From Polaromonas sp. C04 (GTDB lineage: Bacteria; Pseudomonadota; Gammaproteobacteria; Burkholderiales; Burkholderiaceae_C), in NCBI RefSeq assembly GCF_002002705.1, contig NZ_MUNS01000023.1:186001-250000 (forward strand): a stretch of DNA of 64,000 bases, written 5' to 3'. Below, in pieces: positions 37,969 through 48,462 of this stretch (position 1 is its first letter; every line of letters starts with the position of its first letter). The notes under the pieces are model-generated. The model saw only the letters and a list, made by a program, of their open reading frames with translations, did no database searches and had not been told where the DNA came from. The translations under genes and the position numbers were made by a program.

Positions 37969-39489
37969 ATGAAACCTGTCTATACAAATGTGGGAATAGT
38001 GGGCGCCGGGGCCATGGGCCGGGGCATCGCCCAGATCGCGGCGCAAGCCGGAAGCACCGTCAAGCTGTTTGACACCCAGCCCGGGGCCGTTGCCAAGGCG
38101 CGCGACGCGGTCTTCGCGCAGTGGGACAAGCTGCAGGAAAAGGGCCGCATGGATGCGGCCCAGGTTGCCGGCCAGAAAGCCCGCTTGCTGGCGACGGATT
38201 CGCTGCAGTCGCTGTCCGACTGCGACCTGATCATCGAGGCGGTAGTGGAGCGGCTGGACATCAAGAAAGCGCTGTTCTCGGAACTTGAGAGTCTGGTGCG
38301 TCCGGGCGCGGTACTGGCCACCAATACGTCATCGCTGTCCGTCACCGCCATTGCCGCAGGGTTGAAGCGCCCGCAGCAGTTTGCGGGCTATCACTTTTTC
38401 AACCCGGTGCCCCTGATGAAGGTGGTCGAGGCCGTTGCCGGACTCAAAACCGATCCCGCCATCTGCGCCAACCTGGCAGCCTATGCGAAGCAGATGGGCC
38501 ATACCGCCGTGCAGGCCCAGGATACCCCCGGCTTCATCGTGAATCACGCGGGGCGCGGCTACGGCACCGAAGCCCTGCGCATCGTAGGCGAAGGCGTCGC
38601 CGATTTCGTCACCATTGACCGCATCTTGAGAGACCAGGCCGGCTTTAAACTCGGGCCGTTCGAGTTGATGGATCTGACAGCGCTGGACGTTTCGCATCCG
38701 GTGATGGAGTCCATCTACCAGCAGTACTACGAGGAACCGCGCTACCGCCCCAGTGTGATCACGGCGCAGCGGCTGGCCGCCGGCGTCGTCGGCAAGAAGG
38801 TCGGCGAGGGTTTTTACCGCTATGTAGACGGTGTCGCCCAAATCAGCCCCGAGCCCCCAGCTCCGCAAGTGGACGAAATGCCGCCAGTGTGGGTGTCACC
38901 GCGCGCGGCCCGTCGCGCAGAACTGCTCGCGTTGCTGAAATCCCTTGGGGCTTCGATTGAAACCGGCGCATCGCCGTCGCCCGCTGCGCTGACGCTGGTC
39001 GCCCCTCTGGGGTTCGATGTCACCACCGTTGCCGTGGTCGAACGACTCGACCCTGCGCGCACCATCGGCATCGACATGCTGGTGGACGATGCTGCCACCA
39101 AACGCCGCGTGCTGGCTACCAATCCGGCCACGCGTAGCGACATGCGAGATGCGGCCCATGCCCTGTTCGCGCGCGACGGCAAGGCCGTCAGCGTGATCCG
39201 CGACAGCGGTGGCTTTGTGACGCAGCGCGTCGTCGCCACCATCATCAACATCGCGGCCGATATGTGCCAGCAGCGCATTTGCTCGCCCAAAGACCTGGAG
39301 ACCGCCGTGACGCTGGGCCTGGGTTATCCCCTGGGGCCGCTGGCCATGGGCGATCGCTACGGCCCCGCCAATGTGCTGGAGGTGCTGTTCAACATGCAGA
39401 CCGTCTATGGCGATCCGCGCTATCGTCCCAGCCCGTGGCTGCGGCGCCGCGGCGCGATTGGCCTGAGCCTGCTGCATGAAGAATCGTGA
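37969..39489 (+). CDS. 3-hydroxyacyl-CoA dehydrogenase (PaaH-like)
   Basis: NAD-dependent oxidation of 3-hydroxyacyl-CoA. 506 aa from ATG 37969. NAD fold GIVGAGAMGRGIAQIAAQAG at about residues 9-28, ATNTSSLSVTAIA and the catalytic-His segment YHFFNPVPLMKVVE. A first C-terminal HADH domain follows (QDTPGFIVNHAGRGYGTEAL), then a second, partial HADH-type domain (IRDSGGFVTQRVVATIINIA) in the last 200 residues. That two-domain length is typical of PaaH (3-hydroxyadipyl-CoA dehydrogenase) proteins, but the phenylacetate genes are not nearby, so I leave the symbol empty. Followed by an enoyl-CoA hydratase. Confidence 0.9.
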   Translation: MKPVYTNVGIVGAGAMGRGIAQIAAQAGSTVKLFDTQPGAVAKARDAVFAQWDKLQEKGRMDAAQVAGQKARLLATDSLQSLSDCDLIIEAVVERLDIKKALFSELESLVRPGAVLATNTSSLSVTAIAAGLKRPQQFAGYHFFNPVPLMKVVEAVAGLKTDPAICANLAAYAKQMGHTAVQAQDTPGFIVNHAGRGYGTEALRIVGEGVADFVTIDRILRDQAGFKLGPFELMDLTALDVSHPVMESIYQQYYEEPRYRPSVITAQRLAAGVVGKKVGEGFYRYVDGVAQISPEPPAPQVDEMPPVWVSPRAARRAELLALLKSLGASIETGASPSPAALTLVAPLGFDVTTVAVVERLDPARTIGIDMLVDDAATKRRVLATNPATRSDMRDAAHALFARDGKAVSVIRDSGGFVTQRVVATIINIAADMCQQRICSPKDLETAVTLGLGYPLGPLAMGDRYGPANVLEVLFNMQTVYGDPRYRPSPWLRRRGAIGLSLLHEES

Positions 39490-39535
39490 TACCTTGCAGA
39501 ACAGATCTTCAGCCCTGTCCTCAACTCACTAAATC

Positions 39536-40315
39536 ATGCCCGCTGAACTCAAAAGCACCAGCCATGGCCAGACCATGGTGCTCACGCTGAGCAATCCGGA
39601 GCATCGCAATGCCCTGGGGCCGGATATCTATGCCGCGGGCGTCGAGGCCCTGAATGTGGCCGAGTCCAGCGCGGATGTGCGCAGCGTCGTCCTTGTGGGT
39701 GAAGGAGCGATCTTCAGTGCGGGCGGCAATCTGCAGCGCCTGCTGGCCAACCGGCAACAGCCACCGGACTACCAGGCGCAAAGCATCGAAGGGCTGCACA
39801 GCTGGATCGAGGCCATCCGCGCTTTCCCCAAGCCGGTGATCGCGGCGGTGGAAGGTGCGGCGGCGGGCGCCGGGTTCTCGCTGGCACTGGCTTGCGATTT
39901 GCTGGTTGCCGCCACCAACGCGGTATTCGTGATGGCGTACAGCAACATCGCCCTGTCGCCCGACGGCGGCGGCAGCTGGAGCCTCGCCCGCGCCCTGCCC
40001 CGTCAACTGGTCACCGAGCTGATGATGTGCGGTGAACGGATCAGCGCGCAGCGCCTGCATGAGCTGGGCGTGGTGAATCGGCTGGCCGATGCGGGCGGCG
40101 CGCTGACCGAGGCCCTGGCGCTCGCCGCGAGCCTGAACGCCCGGGCGCCGAATGCGCTGGCGAGCATCAAGGAGCTGGTCAATGAGGCGTCGCACAACAC
40201 TTTGAGCGGCCAGCTTGCAGCCGAGCGCGATCACTTTGTACGGAACCTGCACCACGCCAATGCCGGGATCGGGATCGCCGCCTTTTTGAGCAAGCAGACG
40301 CCACGCTTCGAATAG
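39536..40315 (+). CDS. Enoyl-CoA hydratase/isomerase family protein
   Basis: 259 aa crotonase-fold enzyme. Oxyanion-hole segments IFSAGGNLQRLL (about 59-70) and VEGAAAGAGFSLALACDL; acidic residue in LSPDGGGSW. This subgroup is often labelled oxepin-CoA hydrolase alternative type in Comamonadaceae. Lies 46 bases after the dehydrogenase gene, suggesting a joint beta-oxidation-like step. The exact substrate is not determined by sequence. Confidence 0.88.
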   Translation: MPAELKSTSHGQTMVLTLSNPEHRNALGPDIYAAGVEALNVAESSADVRSVVLVGEGAIFSAGGNLQRLLANRQQPPDYQAQSIEGLHSWIEAIRAFPKPVIAAVEGAAAGAGFSLALACDLLVAATNAVFVMAYSNIALSPDGGGSWSLARALPRQLVTELMMCGERISAQRLHELGVVNRLADAGGALTEALALAASLNARAPNALASIKELVNEASHNTLSGQLAAERDHFVRNLHHANAGIGIAAFLSKQTPRFE

Positions 40316-40431
40316 CCGCCGGCATTTGCCCCGGCCTTGAATAAGGCAGACACTCAGGTGACATCCCCAATGCGGCCGCCTGGTCCCGCACGCGACAATG
40401 GAGGCGTTATCAGTCACCCAAAAGACAGGCT

Positions 40432-41151
40432 ATGGACGACCCCATTCTTACCATCGAAGAACGTGAAGCGATCAACTCCGGTCGCTGGTTTTCATCACTT
40501 TCTCCATCGCTACGACACGACATTCTTCGATGCGCCTACGTCAAACGTTACAAGGACGGCGAGCTGATTGCTGCGCGCGGCGATCCGCCGGAGGAGTGGA
40601 TTGCCTGTGCCCGGGGTGCCGTCAGGGTCAGTTCGACTTCCATCTCGGGCAAGCAGATCACCCTGACCTACGTGGAGCCGGGCATCTGGTTTGGCGATGT
40701 GTCCATTTTCGACGGCGACCGGCGCACCCACGATGCCTATGCGCACGGCGAGACCACCATCCTGTGCGTGGCCAAAACCGATTTCAAGAAGATTCTCGCG
40801 GCGCATGTGGAACTCTACGAAGCCATGCTGCGCCTGCATGCCCGCCGCATTCGCCAGTTGTATGGCCTGGTGGAAGACCTCAATACATTGCCCCTGCGCG
40901 CCCGTCTGGCCAAGCAGTTGCTGCATCTGGTGCGCAGCTATGGCGTGCCGAGCCTGTCGGACAGCAGCGAAGTGCGTATCGGCCTGCATCTGGCGCAGGA
41001 AGAACTGGCGCAGTTGCTGGGAGCCTCGCGCCAGCGGGTCAACCAGGAACTCAAGGCCATGGAGCGCGAGGAAGCCATTCGCATCGAGCCGGCTGGATTG
41101 ACGATCCGAAACCGCGATGCGCTCATGCGCATCGTTGATGCAGACAACTGA
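40432..41151 (+). CDS. Crp/Fnr family transcriptional regulator
   Basis: 239 aa. N-terminal cyclic-nucleotide-binding-like domain (about 15-140, with GDPPEEWIACARGAVRV and EPGIWFGDVSIFDG) and a C-terminal winged helix with QEELAQLLGASRQRVNQEL as recognition helix (about 187-206). There are no Fnr-type N-terminal cysteines, so it does not look like an oxygen-sensing iron-sulfur Fnr. Placed between the hydratase and the kinase gene, it may control this CoA-ester cluster; ligand unknown. Confidence 0.92.
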   Translation: MDDPILTIEEREAINSGRWFSSLSPSLRHDILRCAYVKRYKDGELIAARGDPPEEWIACARGAVRVSSTSISGKQITLTYVEPGIWFGDVSIFDGDRRTHDAYAHGETTILCVAKTDFKKILAAHVELYEAMLRLHARRIRQLYGLVEDLNTLPLRARLAKQLLHLVRSYGVPSLSDSSEVRIGLHLAQEELAQLLGASRQRVNQELKAMEREEAIRIEPAGLTIRNRDALMRIVDADN

Positions 41152-41169
41152 AACCATAAATCTCCCACC

Positions 41170-42255
41170 ATGAGCGACTTTGATCATTTCGTCGGCACCC
41201 GCCCTGTTTCTGACCAGCATCTGTTCGACGTGGCGGCCCTGACTGCCTGGCTGGATGCCAACCTGGAAGGATTTGCCGGCCCCTTGAGCGTTGAGATGTT
41301 CAAGGGTGGCCAATCCAACCCCACCTACAAACTGATCACGCCCGGACAAAGCTACGTGATGCGTGCCAAACCCGGGCCGGTCGCCAAGCTGCTGCCGTCG
41401 GCTCATGCGGTGGAGCGCGAGTTTGCCGTGATGAGCGGCCTGCAGGGTACCGATGTGCCGGTGCCGCGCATGTACTGCCTGTGCGAAGACGAGTCCGTCA
41501 TCGGACGGGCGTTCTACATCATGGAGTTCATGCAGGGCCGCGTGTTGTGGGACCAGGCCCTGCCCGACATGGACCGGGCCGCGCGCGGCGCCATCTACAA
41601 CGAAATGAACCGCGTCATCGCGGCGCTGCACAAGGTTAAATACGCCGAGCGCGGCCTCGCGAACTATGGCAAACCCGGCAATTATTTCGAACGCCAGATC
41701 GGTCGCTGGAGCAAGCAATACGTGGCCTCCATCACCCAGCCGATTCCCGAGATGGACCAGTTGATGCAATGGCTGCCCGCGCACATTCCGGCCAGCGCGC
41801 TGGACGCGAGCAAGGTCAGCATCGTGCACGGCGACTTCCGGCTCGACAACCTCATGTTCCATCCCACCGAGCCGCGCGTGCTGGCGGTGCTGGACTGGGA
41901 GCTGTCCACGCTGGGCCATCCGCTGGCCGACTTCAGCTACCACTGCATGGCCTGGCACATTCCGCCGGGCGCGTTCCGCGGCATCGGCGGACTGGATGTG
42001 GCCAGCCTCGGCATTCCGACCGAAGACGAGTACATCCGCCTGTATTGCGAACGCACCGGGCTGAGCACCCCCGAGGCGCTCAAGGCCGACTGGAACTTCT
42101 ACATGGCCTACAACCTGTTCCGCCTCGCGGCCATTTTGCAAGGGATCGCCAAACGCGTGGAGACAGGAACCGCCTCCAGCGCGCAGGCCGCGAAGTCGGC
42201 CGCCGGCGTTGTCCCGCTGGCGCAAATGGCCTGGAAATTTGCCCGCCAAGCCTGA
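41170..42255 (+). CDS. Phosphotransferase (APH family) of the ACAD10/11 kinase type
   Basis: 361 aa aminoglycoside-phosphotransferase-fold kinase. N-lobe: FKGGQSNPTYKLITP, VMRAKPG; catalytic loop VHGDFRLDNLMFHP (about 219-232); metal-binding LDWELSTLGHPLADF. This subgroup equals the kinase domain of animal ACAD10/ACAD11 and LvaA of Pseudomonas putida, which phosphorylates 4-hydroxyacyl-CoA. The adjacent acyl-CoA dehydrogenase (42 bases on) completes the same two-domain pair. Antibiotic resistance is unlikely. Confidence 0.9.
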   Translation: MSDFDHFVGTRPVSDQHLFDVAALTAWLDANLEGFAGPLSVEMFKGGQSNPTYKLITPGQSYVMRAKPGPVAKLLPSAHAVEREFAVMSGLQGTDVPVPRMYCLCEDESVIGRAFYIMEFMQGRVLWDQALPDMDRAARGAIYNEMNRVIAALHKVKYAERGLANYGKPGNYFERQIGRWSKQYVASITQPIPEMDQLMQWLPAHIPASALDASKVSIVHGDFRLDNLMFHPTEPRVLAVLDWELSTLGHPLADFSYHCMAWHIPPGAFRGIGGLDVASLGIPTEDEYIRLYCERTGLSTPEALKADWNFYMAYNLFRLAAILQGIAKRVETGTASSAQAAKSAAGVVPLAQMAWKFARQA

Positions 42256-42297
42256 GCCCCATTCATTCACCTCAACCCCGAGACACCAGGAGCCCTT

Positions 42298-43555
<1,258 letters not shown>

Positions 43556-43557
<2 letters not shown>

Positions 43558-43637
43558 GCCCTCACGCTTGCCACTGCGTGTGCTGCGCTGCCCCCCGAGG
43601 GGGGCTGAACTTGCTCGGGGCGGCCCTTCGCTGCGTT
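43556..43637 (+). repeat. ~80 bp stop-codon-linked repeat, copy 3
   Basis: GAGCCCTCACGCTTGCC, GCCCCCCGAGGGGGGC palindrome, GAACTTGCTCGGGGC, GGCCCTTCGCTGCGTT. Begins within the TGA stop of the acyl-CoA dehydrogenase gene. Confidence 0.88.
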
Positions 43638-43698
43638 CCTGAGCCAGCACAAGGTGGCAGCCGGGAGGAAAATGGCCCCTTTGCAAAGGAGTCTCTCC

Positions 43699-44391
43699 GT
43701 GATTGAAATTTTCTCCTGGCCAACACCCAATGGCCACAAGATCCACATCATGCTGGAGGAATGTGGCCTGCCCTACCGGGTGCATCCAGTCAACATCGGC
43801 GCTGGCGACCAGTTCAAGCCGGATTTTCTCAAGATCAGCCCGAACAACAAGATCCCCGCGATGACCGATCCGCAGGGACCGGAAGGCAGGCCGATTTCGC
43901 TGTTCGAGTCGGGGGCCATCCTGTTGTACCTGGCCGCAAAGACGGGCAGGTTCCTGCCCCAAAGCGATCACCAGAAATACGAAGTACTACAGTGGCTGAT
44001 GTTCCAGATGGGCAGCATTGGTCCCATGCTCGGTCAGGCTCATCATTTCAGGACGTATGCGCCCGAAAAACTGGAATACGCGATCAACCGCTACACCAAT
44101 GAAGCCAAACGTCTCTACGGCGTCATGGACAGACAGCTGGGCAAGAACCCCTACATCGCCGGCAGCCAGTACACGATCGCCGACATCGCCATCTTCCCGT
44201 GGCTGCGCAGCTGGCAAAACCAGGGCATCGACTGGGCGGACTACCCGCACCTCAAAGCCTGGTTCGACAAAATCGCACAGCGCCCGGCCGTCATGCGCGG
44301 CGTACAGGTGCTGGCGGATTTGCGCAGGCCCATTACCGGTGACAAGGAGCGGGAGATATTGTTTGGAGCAACCCAGTATCAAAAGCGATGA
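43699..44391 (+). CDS. Glutathione S-transferase (YghU/YfcG-like)
   Basis: 230 aa from GTG 43699, with AAAGGAG upstream; an ATG further upstream lies in the repeat-derived region. N-terminal thioredoxin fold IEIFSWPTPNGHKIHIML carries Thr/Asn of the disulfide-bond-oxidoreductase type GST (nu class), then ISPNNKIPAMTDP and SLFESGAILLYLA, the glutathione site. C-terminal helical domain GKNPYIAGSQYTIADIAIFPW. Likely glutathione-dependent reductase or peroxidase. Follows the ACAD gene after the repeat. Confidence 0.9.
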   Translation: MIEIFSWPTPNGHKIHIMLEECGLPYRVHPVNIGAGDQFKPDFLKISPNNKIPAMTDPQGPEGRPISLFESGAILLYLAAKTGRFLPQSDHQKYEVLQWLMFQMGSIGPMLGQAHHFRTYAPEKLEYAINRYTNEAKRLYGVMDRQLGKNPYIAGSQYTIADIAIFPWLRSWQNQGIDWADYPHLKAWFDKIAQRPAVMRGVQVLADLRRPITGDKEREILFGATQYQKR

Positions 44392-44471
44392 CTGATCCCC
44401 GCAGGGAGTCGAAAATCAGGCTGTAATCCGCATGAATGCTGGAAGCAAGGGCATTTGCGGGTTCATGTTCG

Positions 44472-45041
44472 TTAATTGATTTCGCCAAAATTCGTTGAGC
44501 TCAGGTCAGACTGCTCCACAGCGTTCACGCGGGCAAGCGCATCGGGAGTCTCGAAATTCACGCGGGTAGCACGAGGGGCCTGCATCGCAGCGAGCGCAGC
44601 TTGCCGGTCAACCGAACGCCAGTACATGGCCGTGACGATGATCCCGTGCCGTCTCTCGGCCAGCCGGATGACCAGCGATTCGACGTCCAATTGCCGTGCT
44701 GGGCCGCCCTGCAGGGGTGCCGATGTATCCATCAAAACGGCGAACTTGTTGCCTTTTCGGCTCAACGAGAGAACCTTGAATTTGTAGCTTCCCGAAAGAA
44801 CCTCGGACAGGAGCATCGCATCACGCACTATCTTGAACACCAGCTCGCGATTGGCAACCATCCTGGCGCGTGCTGCTGCCTGTTGCCCACGTTCGGACCG
44901 ACGAGCCGCAGAATCACCGGCGACGCGAGAACGTTCAGATCTCCTCTTGGCTTGAGACGGGAGTTTGAAAAACAGATTGAACAAGGAAAGCAAAGAGAAC
45001 TCCGCAAGGACGGGACTCGCCCCTGCTTCTTGATCATGCAA
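44472..45041 (-). CDS. Hypothetical protein
   Basis: Up to 189 aa if translation starts at TTG 45041, which has AGGGGG five bases before it. The N-terminal 60 residues are basic and Arg/Ala-rich; the rest looks like a soluble domain with alternating strands (YKFKVLSLSRKGNKFAVLMD, DVESLVIRLAERRHGIIVTAMYW). A possible winged-sheet resembling envelope or DNA-binding proteins cannot be confirmed; no family recognised. Start codon uncertain. Confidence 0.55.
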   Translation of the reverse strand: MHDQEAGASPVLAEFSLLSLFNLFFKLPSQAKRRSERSRVAGDSAARRSERGQQAAARARMVANRELVFKIVRDAMLLSEVLSGSYKFKVLSLSRKGNKFAVLMDTSAPLQGGPARQLDVESLVIRLAERRHGIIVTAMYWRSVDRQAALAAMQAPRATRVNFETPDALARVNAVEQSDLSSTNFGEIN

Positions 45042-45365
45042 ATTGCCCCCTCATTTTTCTGGTTTGGAAAAGTGTACCAACAGGGCCGCGGCATCCGGCG
45101 CGCCGCTCGCGAACAGAACGAAATTTAGACAGCACTGTTGTATAGGCGCACCTGCCTATCGAGCCGGTTAGAACCTTGGAGCTAATCGCAGAGGTGCTCC
45201 GCGAAATGCCCTCCGATCGGTGCAGCGCCATCCGAGAGCTGGCCGGCCACCTACATCGCGACAGAATCTAAAATGTGAGTGGGACTCGCCCGAGGCCAGA
45301 CCTGCACAGGTATCGCACGTGCGATGCATTCCGTGGCGCCGCCGGCGGACCCGAGAGGAACACAC
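45042..45365. other. Gene-poor stretch with a possible gene remnant
   Basis: 324 bases. From about 45146 a 37-codon plus-strand frame (reading PVRTLELIAEVLREMPS, then SAIRELAGHLHRDR) runs to a TAA near 45270 with no start signal; it reads like protein but is too short to name. The remainder holds the promoter region of the M20 gene (GAGGAA before 45366). Confidence 0.4.
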
Positions 45366-46541
45366 ATGACCACTGATAGCGCCCTTTTGCCTGACATCGT
45401 CGATAACCTGCCGGAGATGCTGGCGCTGCGCCACCGAATCCATGCACACCCCGAACTGGCCTACGAGGAGTTCGCCACCAGCGATCTCGTCACCGAGAAG
45501 CTGCAGGTCTGGGGCTACGCCATCCATCGCGGCTTGGGCGGCACAGGCGTGGTCGCCACTTTGACGAAGGGCCATGGCAGCAAGGCGATCGGCGTGCGCG
45601 CGGACATGGACGCACTGCCCATTCACGAAACCACCGGCCTGCCCTATGCCAGTACGGTCGGCGGCAAGATGCACGCCTGCGGCCACGACGGCCACACCGC
45701 CACGCTGCTGGCGGCGGCGCGCCACCTGGCGCAGCGGAGCGACTTCAACGGCACCGTGCACCTGATTTTCCAGCCGGCCGAAGAAGGCCAGGCCGGCGCG
45801 CGCAAGATGATCGAGGACGGCCTGTTCGAGAAGTTTCCGTGCGATGCGGTCTTCGCGTACCACAACATGCCGGGCTTCCCGGCTGGCAAATTCGGTTTCC
45901 TCGCCGGCAACTTCATGGCTTCGTCCGACACTGTGATCGTCACGGTCAGGGGCCGGGGCGGCCATGGCTCGGCGCCGCACATGTCGATCGACGCCGTGGT
46001 GGTGGCGTCGTACATCGTCATCGCGCTGCAGAGCATTGTCTCGCGCAATGTCGATCCACGGCAGATGGCGGTCATCAGCGTCGGCGCCATCCATGCCGGC
46101 AATGCGCCCAACGTGATCGCCGATACGGCCGAGATGCGCCTGACTGTGCGGGCCTACAGCCCCGAGGTGCGCGCCCAGTTGCGCGAACGCATCACCACGC
46201 TGGTGCAGGCACAGGCGCAAACACTGGGCGCCAGCGCGGAAATCGACTACCAGTGGCGCTACCCGGCGCTGCAGAACGATCCGGCCATGACCGCGTTCGC
46301 GCGCCAGGTCGCGATCGACCACTTCGGCGAGGCGTCGCTGATCCCCGACATGGAGCCGCTGACCGGCAGCGAAGACTTCTCCTTCATGCTCGAAGAAAAG
46401 CCGGGCTGCTACTTCACGATCGGCAACGGGGACGGCGAAGGCGGCTGCATGGTGCACAACCCCGGCTACGACTTCAACGACGCGATCCTGCCAATCGGCG
46501 CCAGCTACTGGGTCAGACTGGTCGAGCGCTTCCTTGCCTGA
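45366..46541 (+). CDS. M20 family amidohydrolase (hippurate-hydrolase-like)
   Basis: Zinc or cobalt peptidase-family amidohydrolase that cleaves N-acyl amino acids. 391 aa from ATG 45366 with GAGGAA upstream. Metal-binding motifs: GVRADMDALPIHE, MHACGHDGHTATLLAAA (about 100-116), QPAEEGQAGARKM and a late HNPGYDFND. The lid domain carries GRGGHGSAPHMSIDAVV. Hippurate, N-acetyl amino acids or indole-3-acetyl-amino acids are all possible substrates; sequence does not choose. It may feed amino acids or aromatic acids into the nearby catabolic genes. Confidence 0.92.
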   Translation: MTTDSALLPDIVDNLPEMLALRHRIHAHPELAYEEFATSDLVTEKLQVWGYAIHRGLGGTGVVATLTKGHGSKAIGVRADMDALPIHETTGLPYASTVGGKMHACGHDGHTATLLAAARHLAQRSDFNGTVHLIFQPAEEGQAGARKMIEDGLFEKFPCDAVFAYHNMPGFPAGKFGFLAGNFMASSDTVIVTVRGRGGHGSAPHMSIDAVVVASYIVIALQSIVSRNVDPRQMAVISVGAIHAGNAPNVIADTAEMRLTVRAYSPEVRAQLRERITTLVQAQAQTLGASAEIDYQWRYPALQNDPAMTAFARQVAIDHFGEASLIPDMEPLTGSEDFSFMLEEKPGCYFTIGNGDGEGGCMVHNPGYDFNDAILPIGASYWVRLVERFLA

Positions 46542-46581
46542 AGCAGTTGCTCCGGACGTGAGACGGTTTGAAATGCAGATT

Positions 46582-46658
46582 TGGCCTGCCCGGAGGGGAT
46601 CGAACCCCCGACCCACAGCTTAGAAGGCTGTTGCTCTATCCAACTGAGCTACGGGCAG
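46582..46658 (-). tRNA. tRNA-Arg (anticodon TCT)
   Basis: Minus strand, 77 nt including encoded CCA. Acceptor stem CTGCCCG/CGGGCAG, D-arm AGCTCAGTTGGATAGAGC, anticodon loop CCTTCTAAG, T-arm GGGGGTTCGATCCCCTC. Decodes AGA. Confidence 0.96.
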
Positions 46659-46662
46659 ATGG

Positions 46663-46690
46663 AAAAAAGGCCCACGGAGTGAGCCTTTTT
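46663..46690 (-). terminator. Hairpin between the two tRNA genes
   Basis: AAAAAGGC-t-CAC and GTG-g-GCCTTTTTT form a stem around TCC in minus-strand reading, right after tRNA-Pro. A terminator that separates the tRNA genes is likely. Confidence 0.75.
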
Positions 46691-46700
46691 CATTGATAAA

Positions 46701-46777
<77 letters not shown>

Positions 46778-46914
46778 ACAGCGGGTATTCTACCGTGAGA
46801 GCCGCGTGACAACGGCCGCATCGGTCCGCAAAATCAGCCCGGGTGCAAAACAACCGCGGCGAGCCGAACGACGTAAGGTACCCGCCAACGCTTGTTATCC
46901 AGAAAGAGATTGCA

Positions 46915-47316
46915 ATGACCGCACGCATCATCCGGCTCGGCACACCCAGAGCGGCTGACGAGGGCCTTCGCATCGGCACGGTCAGGCGACCACCGCGCGG
47001 CGTGCCCAAGGCCGAGTTCTCGTCGCAGAATTGGTATGACGTGTGGTACCCCAATCTCGCCCCCAGCGTGGAGACCATGAAGTTCGCACAGGCCGCCCAG
47101 CATGACCAGCCTGGTGGCGATCGCGAGTGGGCGACCTTCAGAAAAAAATACCGCGCGGAAATGGCCGAACCGGATGCCAGCCGCAGCCTGGACCTGCTCG
47201 CTGCGCTGTCCCACCACGCCAACTTCGCCATGGGTTGCTATTGCGAAGACGAGGCGCATTGCCACCGCTCGCTGCTGCGCGAACTGCTCAGCGAGCGAGG
47301 TGCCAAGTTGGGGTGA
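46915..47316 (+). CDS. DUF488 family protein
   Basis: 133 aa from ATG 46915 with AAAGAGA upstream. Signature phrases of DUF488: [42 protein letters not shown] and the Cys/His end [22 protein letters not shown]. This variant is the YeaO-like, uracil-DNA-glycosylase-neighbourhood type of unknown function. Starts after the tRNA genes; no operon partner closely spaced. Confidence 0.88.
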   Translation: MTARIIRLGTPRAADEGLRIGTVRRPPRGVPKAEFSSQNWYDVWYPNLAPSVETMKFAQAAQHDQPGGDREWATFRKKYRAEMAEPDASRSLDLLAALSHHANFAMGCYCEDEAHCHRSLLRELLSERGAKLG

Positions 47317-47454
47317 ACACCAAACACTACGGTCGCGCGGCGCACCGGTACCGGAACATCGAGATCGACAGCCCTGGTGACCGCAGGTAGTATCGCGCTT
47401 GATTCGCCACCAGCCCACGCGGCGCCTGCTTCTGAACGTTTTCAGGAACATTCA

Positions 47455-47811
47455 ATGACCTTGATTGCCAATACCCTCGTCGCCCTTCTTGCCTTGCTGC
47501 ACGTCTACATCCTCGTGCTTGAAATGTTTCTCTGGGACAAGCCGTTGGGGCTCAAGGCCTTCAATCAAACACCGGCCACCGCGGCACAAACCAAGGTGCT
47601 GGCGGCCAACCAGGGGCTGTACAACGGCTTTCTCGCTGCCGGCTTGTTTTGGGGTTTGAGCCTGGGCCAGGCCGGGTTCCCCATTAAGCTATTTTTTTCA
47701 GTGTGCGTGTTGGTGGCCGGCGTGTACGGCGCGGCTACGGCATCCCGCAAGATCCTGTTTGTACAGGCGCTGCCTGCCGCCCTGGCGCTGATCTTTCTGT
47801 TACTGGGCTGA
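47455..47811 (+). CDS. DUF1304 membrane protein
   Basis: 118 aa with four predicted membrane helices (LIANTLVALLALLHVYILVL, QGLYNGFLAAGLFWGLSL, IKLFFSVCVLVAGVYGAAT, ALPAALALIFLLLG) and the family phrases EMFLWDKPLGLKAF and ANQGLYNGFLAAG. Inner-membrane protein of unknown function. A possible upstream start (47377) lacks support. Confidence 0.92.
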   Translation: MTLIANTLVALLALLHVYILVLEMFLWDKPLGLKAFNQTPATAAQTKVLAANQGLYNGFLAAGLFWGLSLGQAGFPIKLFFSVCVLVAGVYGAATASRKILFVQALPAALALIFLLLG

Positions 47812-47850
47812 TCTCGGGTAGATGGCGCCTCCTCTTTCGGAAACCGATTG

Positions 47851-48321
47851 ATGAAACTCAAAATCCTGGTGGGCACCATGACGGGCACCGCCGACTACGT
47901 CGCGCAGGCCATCCAGATGGACTGCGCCGATCTGGTGGACGAGATCGAGGTCCTGATGATGGACGGCCTGGATATCAATGTCTTCGGCGATGCGCCGGCC
48001 GGATCGCTGCTCTATCTCATTTGCACCTCGACCTACGGAGCCGGTGATGTACCCGACAATGCGCGCTCCCTGTACGAATCGCTCGACGCGCAGCCTCGGT
48101 ACCTCGGGCACGTCCGCTACGGTGTGATCGCGCTGGGCGACAGCGCCCACCAGCCGACCTTCTGCTTCGGCGGCAAGAAATTCGACGAGCGACTGCAGGA
48201 CCTCGGCGCGCAGCGGGTGGGTGAGGTCTGGTGCCACGACGCCAGCAGCGGCACGATGGCAGAGGCCGAGGGCACCGCCTGGTGCCGCGAATGGCTGGCC
48301 CAGGCAATCGCAGCGGCGTGA
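47851..48321 (+). CDS. Flavodoxin-like (MioC-type) protein
   Basis: 156 aa. Phosphate-binding loop of FMN at VGTMTGTADYVAQAI (about 8-22), aromatic FMN contact region CTSTYGAGDVPDNA, and ALGDSAHQPTFCFGGKKFDERL, the MioC/flavodoxin signature. Small electron carrier with no partner reductase adjacent; close ties to MioC or FldA-type proteins are equally possible. Starts at ATG 47851; a TTG just before is in frame. Confidence 0.9.
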   Translation: MKLKILVGTMTGTADYVAQAIQMDCADLVDEIEVLMMDGLDINVFGDAPAGSLLYLICTSTYGAGDVPDNARSLYESLDAQPRYLGHVRYGVIALGDSAHQPTFCFGGKKFDERLQDLGAQRVGEVWCHDASSGTMAEAEGTAWCREWLAQAIAAA

Positions 48322-48462
48322 GTCCGGCTCACGCGTGCCGGCGCATTTCATTTAACCTTCAACAATTCATCTATAAACTTCGGGTTTTTCACTAGGGTCT
48401 GGGGGCTCTGAGGCCGGTAACATGCAAAAACCAAATTTCGCTGCATGACCCAAGGAGTTTTC

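Noticed and set aside
41170-42255. Aminoglycoside resistance gene
   Set aside because: The APH fold belongs to the ACAD10/11-type kinase group and is paired with an acyl-CoA dehydrogenase gene.
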